7,200 nt of DNA, from positions 1 through 7,200 of the forward strand of contig USKS01000070.1 of assembly GCA_900555345.1 (NCBI GenBank), written 5' to 3'. Below, piece by piece: positions 1 to 5,366 of this stretch. The notes beneath the pieces are model-generated. The model was not told the origin of the DNA and did not search any database. It saw nothing but the letters and a program-made list of their open reading frames with translations. Made by a program: the position numbers and the translations under genes. Source of the DNA: an uncultured Eubacteriales bacterium (GTDB lineage: Bacteria; Bacillota_A; Clostridia; Oscillospirales; CAG-272). Position 1 is the first letter of the stretch. Each line of letters starts with the position of its first letter.

Positions 1-2069
1 ACATTGTAGAAAAAGTATCCAACGGACAATATCACATCCTCTCTATTTCACCGGAGACCTTGCTCAGTCGCAGTGATGTGGAACAACTGATCGGTAACAG
101 AACCATCGGCATGATCGTAATCGATGAAGCCCACATCGTCACTACCTGGGGTAAGCAGTTCCGTCCCGATTATTGGTATTTGGGAGACCATATCCGAAAG
201 CTTAGAAAGCAGCAGTTGAAAACTAAGGGACGCTCTTTTGTTATCGGCACATTTACTGCAACTGCCATTTATCATGGCCTGGAAGATATGTATACAGAAA
301 CTATCAACAGTCTCCATATGCTTAGTCCTATCACATACTTGGGATATGTAAAACGCGAGGACATTGATATTGTCGTTAATCATCCAAAAAAAGTCAAGGG
401 CGCTCGTGCCGAGTATGAACTGGATAAGTTTGAGCAGATCGAATCTATACTACACCGCGCAATCATTACCAATAAGAAAACCTTGATCTATTTCCCTACA
501 GTAGCACTGATAGAACGATGCTACGAATACCTAAGGAGCAAACATAAAGTTCAGCATATAGCGATTTATCATGGTTCTCTCAGCAAGGACGCTAAACAAG
601 AAAACTATGAAAAGTTTCTTGCTAAAGAAAAGTTGGTCATGCTTGCGACAAAAGCATTCGGCATGGGTATTGATATCAACGATATTGAGCTGGTCGTTCA
701 TTTTGCACCAACAGGCAACGTCTGCGACTATGTTCAGGAGATCGGCCGTGCTGCAAGGCGGGAAGATTTGAGGGGCGAGGCGCTTTACTACTATAACCCT
801 CATGACTTTAAGCACATTAACCGCTTGTATGGCATGTCAACCATTCAAAAATACCAATTGATCAAGGTATTCGAAAAAATTGACGAACTCTATCACCAAA
901 ACATGAACGATGGCAATCGCAGGGATTTTACCAAAAAAAGAAATGCCATGCTTTTGGATGCTGAGAATTTCACTTACATTTTCGGCACTCCGATTAGCGA
1001 TGAAGATAACAACATTAATAAAGTAAAAACAGCTCTGCTATTGATCCAGAAAGATTTTGAATCGAAAGTCGGTTTCTCCCCGATAACTGTTCGGCCGATT
1101 CCAATGTTTTCTGTCGGTTTCTTTGCAATTGACCCCGATGTTCAGCGTCGTCTGAAACAATACTACCGCAATTCCATAAATGAAATTGACAGTGACAAAC
1201 ACATCTGCCGTGTCATGTTGAGCGAAATTTGGCAAAAGGATTACAAAACCTTGTCTTTCCCAAAATTCAAGTATCTTCTTTATACAAATGCCCGTGAGAG
1301 CTTGGACTTTGCGGCAAAGTATCCAATGAGCCCTGCACTGTGCGTAATGGTAACATACAGTGATGACTATTCCAGCATTTTTAAAAATATATGGAGTTCT
1401 TTAAAAGGCTTCATCGGACAAAAGATTATATCCGGTGAATATACTGCGGTCTCAGAGATTGCGAATGCCCTTTCCTTCTCATGCAAATTGAGCAAATACA
1501 AGGCACAAACTATTTGTGAAGTTGTTATTGCATCCATGGACTCATACAGAAAGATTTTTGCGAAAACGGCAACTCCCATTGTTCAAGAAAGAACAACAAA
1601 CGACGGCAAGACAAAGTATAAGTCTAATGTCGCAGTAAATTCGTATTTCCAATGGGTCGAATCTGGTATGCGCAAAATCGAAAGCGAAACCAATGAGGGT
1701 CGTCTGTATCTTATCAACAAACACGGCAAGCAGATCAAAGAATTCAGCGTAATTCTGGGCATCCTTGAATCTATGGGAATTCTCACCTTTGAAATGATTG
1801 GCGGAGCCAACAGCCAACTATACATATATATAAACCAAATTCAGGCTTTGAAGAATATTATCAATGCTCCGTATGATTATAACAACAGATTGTTAGAAGC
1901 AGTAGCAGACAGGCATATGATTTCAGTTAAAATGCTTACATATTTCTATGAAGGCGATTTTACCAACGCAGATCGTTGGAATCTGCTTGAAGATTATTTT
2001 CTTGGTGTAATTCCCGAAAGAGTAAAACAAGCCTGCAAGCAGGAGCGTTCTGATATTATGTTTGATTAG
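1..2069 (+). CDS. RecQ-like superfamily 2 DNA helicase, 5'-truncated by the window edge
   Basis: The frame is open from nt 3 with no stop, so the gene begins upstream; about 688 codons are visible, ending in TAG at 2067-2069. Motifs seen: the SISPETLLS segment before motif II; the DEAH box (123-134), followed by WGKQFRPDY (FRPDY at 159-173), a RecQ-family hallmark; motif III as FTATA (252-266); AFGMGID of motif V (654-674); and the motif VI arginine finger region QEIGRAAR (735-758). Known for the family: ATP-driven 3'-5' DNA unwinding. The Walker A motif must lie upstream of the window. After about nt 830 come roughly 410 residues that I do not recognise. The clustered cysteines of the canonical RecQ zinc-binding region are absent and no HRDC domain is evident, so this is not housekeeping RecQ. 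Sampled blocks are near 40% GC against about 60% in the next gene, suggesting acquired DNA. RecQ-like helicases with unusual C-termini occur in defence loci; that role is inference only. Confidence 0.88.
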   Translation, partial: IVEKVSNGQYHILSISPETLLSRSDVEQLIGNRTIGMIVIDEAHIVTTWGKQFRPDYWYLGDHIRKLRKQQLKTKGRSFVIGTFTATAIYHGLEDMYTETINSLHMLSPITYLGYVKREDIDIVVNHPKKVKGARAEYELDKFEQIESILHRAIITNKKTLIYFPTVALIERCYEYLRSKHKVQHIAIYHGSLSKDAKQENYEKFLAKEKLVMLATKAFGMGIDINDIELVVHFAPTGNVCDYVQEIGRAARREDLRGEALYYYNPHDFKHINRLYGMSTIQKYQLIKVFEKIDELYHQNMNDGNRRDFTKKRNAMLLDAENFTYIFGTPISDEDNNINKVKTALLLIQKDFESKVGFSPITVRPIPMFSVGFFAIDPDVQRRLKQYYRNSINEIDSDKHICRVMLSEIWQKDYKTLSFPKFKYLLYTNARESLDFAAKYPMSPALCVMVTYSDDYSSIFKNIWSSLKGFIGQKIISGEYTAVSEIANALSFSCKLSKYKAQTICEVVIASMDSYRKIFAKTATPIVQERTTNDGKTKYKSNVAVNSYFQWVESGMRKIESETNEGRLYLINKHGKQIKEFSVILGILESMGILTFEMIGGANSQLYIYINQIQALKNIINAPYDYNNRLLEAVADRHMISVKMLTYFYEGDFTNADRWNLLEDYFLGVIPERVKQACKQERSDIMFD

Positions 2070-2092
2070 CCAAAGATATAAAGGAGACAATT

Positions 2093-2470
2093 ATGATAAA
2101 ACAGCTGCACTTTACCTATATGGTACACGCCGCGACATGGGTGGTAATTGATATTGAAGTCAAAAGCGGCATCGTAACGGCAGATGTCAACTCCGTATTT
2201 CACAACACGCCGAATACTGAAGTCAGCTTTGACGAGGAGACCTCGGCAAGGTGGCTCGCCGAGCTGGATAATTTGCGCACGGACAAATGGAAGCCGCGCT
2301 ACAGACCGCAAGATATTTTCGTCATGGACGGCTGCAGCTGGCGGCTCGATATCTACTACGGGGACGGCATGATCCGGCACACGGAGGGCGAAAACGCGTT
2401 TCCGGACAACTGGGACAGCTTTGAGGATCTTATGTCGCAAATATATCCGTTTCTGCGGGACGAAGCGTGA
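2093..2470 (+). CDS. Small conserved-looking hypothetical protein (125 aa)
   Basis: Encodes 125 residues from an ATG preceded by an ideal AAGGAG (2081-2086) with 6 nt spacing, 23 nt after the helicase stop; TGA stop at 2468-2470. No signal peptide or membrane segment is visible, so it is probably cytoplasmic. The C-terminal half is rich in tryptophan and aromatic residues. It has a pattern around residues 79-107 of DG-x2-W-x-LDIYYGDG followed by G-x-NAFP-x-NW. I associate that pattern with short uncharacterised Firmicute proteins, but I cannot name a family or function. Base composition and codon choice (GCG, GCC, CGC) resemble the downstream genes rather than the AT-rich helicase. It may therefore be a resident gene that now sits behind the helicase and could be co-transcribed with it. 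The hairpin terminator directly after the stop ends the unit. Confidence 0.75.
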   Translation: MIKQLHFTYMVHAATWVVIDIEVKSGIVTADVNSVFHNTPNTEVSFDEETSARWLAELDNLRTDKWKPRYRPQDIFVMDGCSWRLDIYYGDGMIRHTEGENAFPDNWDSFEDLMSQIYPFLRDEA

Positions 2471-2481
2471 AAGCCGCACAG

Positions 2482-2514
2482 AAAAAACCGTTGTGTAAAA
2501 CACAACGGTTTTTT
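2482..2514. terminator. Bidirectional intrinsic terminator between convergent genes
   Basis: A perfect 14-bp inverted repeat: left arm 2482-2495, 5-nt loop TAAAA (2496-2500), right arm 2501-2514. The core CCGTTGTG/CACAACGG is flanked by A6 on the left and T6 on the right, so a U-tract is produced on either strand. It lies 11 nt after the stop of the plus-strand hypothetical gene and 15 nt beyond the stop of the minus-strand esterase, serving both. Confidence 0.93.
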
Positions 2515-2529
2515 CTTTATACTTTGCCG

Positions 2530-3498
2530 TCAGTCCGCAAACAGCTTTTTCGCGAAATTGTACAGCGCGTTCTGCCAGACAGTCGTCTCATGTCCGCCCT
2601 CGGTATCGTAGAATATGTGGTCTATGTTTTCGCGCTTCATATATTCGTCAAGCTCATAGGACACGTTGCCGCAGACGTCGTCGCTTCTGCCGACGCAGAG
2701 AAACATCAGTCTGAACGGCGCGACTCCGTCCGGCAGAGAGAGCTTTTCAAGCGGAGTGGAAACTCCGGTGCCGTTCGCCGCCGCCACTGCTGAAGCGGAT
2801 GAAAACGCACCCACATAGTCAAACATCCCAGGATAGGTGTATGCCGCCGCAAGTGCATTGCGCCCGCCCATGGAGTTGCCCGCGACGGCGGTATTCTCTC
2901 TTCCCTCTTTTACGGGATAATTCTCTTGTATATACGGCATCAGGTTATCTACAAGCTCCGCCGCCGTTTTATCAAACGGCTCTATACTCTCCCAGAAGCT
3001 GAGTCCGTCAACGCTTTCTTCCTTGTTAACGTTGCTGTCGGGGCAAACGACTATCATTTCGGCGCCGTTCTCGAAATAGTGCAGGTTCTGAATGATTATA
3101 TCCGCAGCTTTGTTTTTCCATGTACGGTAGCTGCCGCCGTAGCCGTGCAGAAGATACAGTACCGGGTACTCCTTGTTTTTGTCGTAATCAGCCGGCAGAA
3201 ACACGTTTGCGTGGCGTTTGGTCTTTGTTATATCGGAGTAATACTCCACCGTTTCGACATCGCCGTATTTATATCCCGGCTGCTTGTATATAAAATACGG
3301 GTCGGGGGTGTTTTCGACGATGCCGTCGCTGTTTTCGTTTTCACCGTATGAAACTATCTCTTTTTCGACCTCTTCGGAGACCTTTGCCGTGCTCTTTTGA
3401 AACAGCCGTCTTTCAAGAGGCACTGCAACGGCTGCCGCCGCCAGAACGAGGACCGCGGTTATGATCACCGCTTTTTTATTGATCTTTTTTTGTTTCAT
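2530..3498 (-). CDS. Exported or membrane-anchored alpha/beta-hydrolase esterase (CE1 / esterase D / feruloyl-esterase type)
   Basis: 322 residues starting at the ATG at 3498-3496, which has GGAGG (3508-3504) 5 nt upstream; a longer in-frame start at 3573 is rejected because it lacks this site. Residues 1-8 are lysine-rich, followed by a hydrophobic helix (about 10-27) with no lipobox cysteine, so it is a signal anchor or signal peptide. After a low-complexity acidic linker, the esterase domain runs from about residue 78 to the end. Visible motifs are the oxyanion-region HGYGG (118-122), nucleophile elbow GNSMG with Ser209, probable catalytic Asp273 in GRSDD, and His303 in GGHE. These match the Ser-Asp-His arrangement of the XynZ-type feruloyl esterase fold. 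The family hydrolyses ester bonds such as feruloyl or acetyl groups on plant polysaccharides, but relatives act on other esters, so the substrate is open. No dockerin or carbohydrate-binding module is present. It lies 47 nt after a broken GNAT gene and may share its promoter. Confidence 0.88.
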   Translation of the reverse strand: MKQKKINKKAVIITAVLVLAAAAVAVPLERRLFQKSTAKVSEEVEKEIVSYGENENSDGIVENTPDPYFIYKQPGYKYGDVETVEYYSDITKTKRHANVFLPADYDKNKEYPVLYLLHGYGGSYRTWKNKAADIIIQNLHYFENGAEMIVVCPDSNVNKEESVDGLSFWESIEPFDKTAAELVDNLMPYIQENYPVKEGRENTAVAGNSMGGRNALAAAYTYPGMFDYVGAFSSASAVAAANGTGVSTPLEKLSLPDGVAPFRLMFLCVGRSDDVCGNVSYELDEYMKRENIDHIFYDTEGGHETTVWQNALYNFAKKLFAD

Positions 3499-3526
3499 AC
3501 TATCCTCCGTTTTTCGGAATGATGCC

Positions 3527-3545
3527 CGCAGCGAACCGCGCTGCG
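3527..3545 (-). other. Intercistronic stem-loop between GNAT remnant and esterase
   Basis: A 7-bp perfect inverted repeat, CGCAGCG (3527-3533) and CGCTGCG (3539-3545), with a 5-nt loop, begins immediately after the GNAT stop on the minus strand. No T-tract follows in that direction, so it does not look like an intrinsic terminator. It may be an mRNA-stabilising or pausing hairpin upstream of the esterase ribosome binding site. Function is inferred. Confidence 0.45.
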
Positions 3546-4076
3546 TCAGTCGGAGATGCCGGTGCGAAGACACATTATATCGCAGTCGGCAAGCTTTCCG
3601 TCAATCTTCATAAACCCGGGAAATGTGCCGATGGTTTCAAAACCGAACTTTTTATAAAGCGCTATGGCGCGCGCGTTGTCGCTGCGCACCTCCAGCGAAA
3701 TTATCTCGGCGCGGCATTCGTTTTTTGCGAAATCCAATATCCGATCCATAAGGCGAGTGCCCACATGACAGTCCCAGACAGACTTTCTGAGCGCTATGCT
3801 GATCTCTCCGCGATGGCTCATGCGGCGTCTTTTCATCTGCGAATAGCATGCCGTGCCGCAAAGCTCGCCGTCCGCCTCCGCTACGAGATACAGATCTGTT
3901 TTGCTGTCTGCGAGGCCTTCAAGATACTCCGCCTCCTACTGCACGCTGAGCGGTATCCCTGCGGCGCCGAATGTCAGATTATCAGTCTCGCCGCCCATTA
4001 TTTTCAAAAGGCTGAGTATGTTTTCAGCGTCCTCCGGACGGGCTTTTCTTATATTTACATTTTTCCCGCAAGTCAT
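3546..4076 (-). pseudogene. GNAT-family N-acetyltransferase interrupted by an in-frame amber codon
   Basis: Reading from ATG at 4076-4074 gives 176 sense-or-stop codons before TGA at 3548-3546, a normal length for a single-domain GNAT. Codon 47 is TAG (3938-3936). The N-terminal half begins NIRKARPEDAENILSLL and contains GGETDNLTFGAAGIPLS, a segment typical of a GNAT subgroup. After the stop, translation continues in the same frame with EAEYLEGL, a beta-strand region, LEVRSDNARAIALYKKFGF (motif B, acetyl-CoA-binding part of the fold) and a C-terminal strand. The acetyl-CoA pyrophosphate loop, normally Q/R-x-x-G-x-G/A, reads WDCHVGTRL here, so two expected glycines are replaced. No frameshift is needed to join the halves. 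An internal ATG at 3836 could yield a 96-residue fragment, but it lacks strands of the fold. Alternatives are a sequencing error at one base, or amber readthrough; loss of function is the simplest reading. Confidence 0.85.
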
Positions 4077-4106
4077 AGTATGCCCCGTGTATCAGTATTT
4101 TTCTAC

Positions 4107-4135
4107 ATTATATACTTTACGGAGCGCGCTGTCAA
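4107..4135 (-). promoter_or_regulatory. Perfect-consensus sigma-A promoter for the GNAT/esterase unit
   Basis: On the minus strand TTGACA (4135-4130) is followed after exactly 17 nt by TATAAT (4112-4107), both at full consensus. Transcription would start near 4100, about 24 nt before the ATG at 4076. A GGGG (4086-4083) in the leader is a modest ribosome-binding match. The position supports choosing 4076 as the GNAT start. Confidence 0.9.
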
Positions 4136-4327
4136 CAGAGCACGCCGCCTTACGCAAAGCGCTGAGGCAGAAAGATTTTTGCCGCATTTCGTGCCCGTTT
4201 CAAAAAGAAAATTGTCTGCCGGCAGGATTTTTTATTAAATTTTTGAAATATTTCCAAATTTTGGTTCTAAAAGTCCGAATTTACGCATATATTATACTGA
4301 CACAAAAAGAAAGGAAGGTGTAAACTC
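4136..4327. other. Intergenic region upstream of the dockerin gene
   Basis: Spacer between the divergent promoter and the dockerin protein. It becomes strongly AT-rich after about 4226. It holds a 10-bp palindrome CTGCCGGCAG (4216-4225) next to a T6 run, which could be an operator or a remnant hairpin but has too little room for a stable loop. A TATACT (4293-4298) just before the ribosome binding site could be the -10 of the dockerin gene, but no convincing -35 lies at 16-18 nt. AAGGAAGGTG (4311-4320) is the ribosome binding site. No gene is seen here. Confidence 0.5.
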
Positions 4328-4891
4328 ATGAAAAAGTTTACCGAAAGAATCGTGTCGTCAGTAGTCGCCGTTGCCGCAGCAACCTGTATACTGACAACAT
4401 TTGCCCCGGCATCCCACGCTGCTGCCCTGACGGATCGCGCCGATACCGCACGGCAGAAAATCGGAATTTCGACAATGTACACAGATGACAGCGGGAACAC
4501 GTACACCCTCACCGTTGACGGAGTCGCTGAATCGCATGCCGCCGGAGATACCGTTCAGCTCTCTGCCGCCTTCTACAAAGTAGGGAGTAAGGCATACAGA
4601 TTTTCACATTGGACAGGCGATACATATCTGCTTGCCGACAGCACAAACCCGGATATAAGCTTTGTAATGCCGCAGGCCTCGGTAACGCTCAACAAAAACT
4701 TCGTGATTGTCGGTGACGTTAACGGAGACGGGGACGTTAATGCCATTGACCTTAACCTTCTGCGCCGAATGGTTGAGGGCATCATGCTTCCCAAGCTTGC
4801 CGCAGATATAAATAATGACGGCAGATGGGATGACGACGACGTATATCTTATGAGGAGAATGCTTCAAGGGCTTTATTCTCCCACAGAATAA
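4328..4891 (+). CDS. Secreted small protein: InlB-type repeat plus C-terminal type I dockerin
   Basis: 187 residues from ATG with AAGGAAGGTG 7 nt upstream. A signal peptide is clear: MKKFTER, a hydrophobic stretch (about 8-26) and a likely cut after SHA (residue 31). Residues about 57-128 form one domain with the pattern FSHWTGD (92-98), then NPDISFVMP and a final strand ending near VIV. This resembles the divergent InlB B-repeat/bacterial repeat beta-grasp module. Residues 129-181 are a type I dockerin with duplicated F-hand loops. Loop 1 is D130-D141 (DVNGDGDVNAID) and loop 2 is D160-D171 (DINNDGRWDDDD); each has Asp/Asn at positions 1, 3, 5, 9 and 12, and each is followed by a helix with LLRRM or LMRRM. 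Dockerins bind cohesins on scaffoldins with calcium, placing the protein in a cellulosome-like complex or on the cell surface. No catalytic domain is present, so the role may be structural or adhesive; that is inference. A scaffoldin is not in the window. Confidence 0.92.
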   Translation: MKKFTERIVSSVVAVAAATCILTTFAPASHAAALTDRADTARQKIGISTMYTDDSGNTYTLTVDGVAESHAAGDTVQLSAAFYKVGSKAYRFSHWTGDTYLLADSTNPDISFVMPQASVTLNKNFVIVGDVNGDGDVNAIDLNLLRRMVEGIMLPKLAADINNDGRWDDDDVYLMRRMLQGLYSPTE

Positions 4892-4972
4892 AACGTGACA
4901 AATCTTAACTCAGCCGACTGAAATATCGGCGGCAGATACCGGACAAGCGGTACGTTCGGCAATGACAAAGTC
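4892..4972 (+). other. Structured 3' untranslated region of the dockerin gene
   Basis: No ORF. Two short stem-loops are visible: GCCGA (4913-4917) with TCGGC (4926-4930), and TACCG (4937-4941) with CGGTA (4948-4952). The second overlaps AAGCGGTACG (4945-4954), which is perfectly complementary to CGTACCGCTT (4988-4997) in the apex of the following terminator. I do not recognise a known riboswitch class. Confidence 0.45.
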
Positions 4973-5012
4973 AAGGCATGCGCAAAGCGTACCGCTTTGC
5001 GCATGCCTTTTT
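4973..5012 (+). terminator. Intrinsic terminator after the dockerin gene
   Basis: A perfect 17-bp stem: left arm 4973-4989, 3-nt loop TAC (4990-4992), right arm 4993-5009, ending in T5 (5008-5012). It insulates the T-box/thrS unit from upstream transcription. From 5013 to 5090 I see no gene or strong site. Confidence 0.9.
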
Positions 5013-5090
5013 AAAGGCTGAATTCTAAGATGTCGTCACCGCGCGCTTTTTGTCTGTCATACCGATGCCGAAAAACCTTGCATTTGCTAC

Positions 5091-5118
5091 TTGACAAAAT
5101 CGCAAATCGTGATAAAAT
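5091..5118 (+). promoter_or_regulatory. thrS promoter (sigma-A, extended -10)
   Basis: TTGACA (5091-5096) with 16 nt spacing to TAAAAT (5113-5118), one mismatch from TATAAT. TG at 5110-5111 gives the extended -10 pattern TGATAAAAT. The expected transcript start is near 5125, which is the correct distance upstream of the T-box Stem I. Confidence 0.85.
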
Positions 5119-5124
5119 AATTCT

Positions 5125-5340
5125 GTAAAGGCAATGACGGAAAGAGTAAGCACTTAAAAACCGTAAAAAGAGAGGCTGCGCCCGGGCTGAAAGCGCTGCC
5201 GTACGTTTCTGTGCCGAAGACCGCTCCCGAGCCGTGCGCGATGAGCGCAACGTTTCCCGCGTTAAGGGGCAAAATAAGTTAAATACAAGGTGGAACCGTG
5301 CTAAGCACCCTTGAGCCCATACGGGCTTCGGGCGCTTTTT
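5125..5340 (+). promoter_or_regulatory. T-box leader (tRNA-Thr sensing) of thrS
   Basis: A transcription-attenuation leader that reads the charging state of tRNA-Thr. Seen in order: an AGAGTAAG segment resembling the Stem I loop-E strand, around 5143-5150; AGAGAGG (5169-5175); and a distal hairpin with arms 5174-5181 and 5193-5200 closing a CCGGGCTGAAA loop. On the 3' side is the specifier region CGAAGACCG, where ACC (5220-5222) is a threonine codon followed by a purine, as is usual. A hairpin TGCGC/GCGCA (5235-5249) follows. The conserved T-box is AAGGTGGAACCGTG (5287-5300). The antiterminator is complete: AAGG (5287-5290) pairs with CCTT (5309-5312), TGGAACC (5291-5297) forms the bulge that binds the tRNA acceptor end, and GTGC (5298-5301) pairs with GCAC (5305-5308). 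Uncharged tRNA should stabilise this form and allow readthrough into thrS. The exact 5' end and Stem I pairing are approximate. Confidence 0.93.
5304..5340 (+). terminator. T-box-controlled attenuator upstream of thrS
   Basis: A hairpin with AGC-A-CCC (5304-5310) against GGG-C-GCT (5330-5336), a small internal loop, and GAGCCC (5313-5318) against GGGCTT (5323-5328) around an ATAC loop, then T5 (5336-5340). Its left arm shares GCACCCTT with the antiterminator, so the two structures are mutually exclusive. Confidence 0.88.
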
Positions 5341-5366
5341 CATTTTTCCGCCCACGGAGGTTATAT

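Noticed and set aside
3499..3573. 25-residue N-terminal extension of the esterase
   Set aside because: The extension is arginine-rich and unlike a signal sequence. The ATG at 3498 has a strong ribosome binding site and begins a textbook lysine-rich signal region.
3936..3938. TAG read as glutamine (alternative genetic code) to rescue the GNAT gene
   Set aside because: The helicase gene ends at TAG (2067-2069) in a position where a stop makes sense, just before the next ribosome binding site. The GNAT acetyl-CoA loop is also degraded. Only a genome-wide check would settle it.
4216..4225. CTGCCGGCAG palindrome followed by a T-run as a terminator
   Set aside because: With a loop of at least 3-4 nt only about 3 base pairs remain, too weak for an intrinsic terminator. 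No gene end lies just upstream on the plus strand.
3519..4238. 239-codon plus-strand open frame across the GNAT region
   Set aside because: It is the shadow of the minus-strand GNAT frame. The minus strand gives recognisable acetyltransferase motifs and has the consensus promoter; the plus frame has neither.
5298..5366. N-terminal extension of ThrRS from an upstream CTG/ATG-like start
   Set aside because: It would start inside the T-box antiterminator and run through the attenuator hairpin. The GGAGG 6 nt before 5367 fixes the start.
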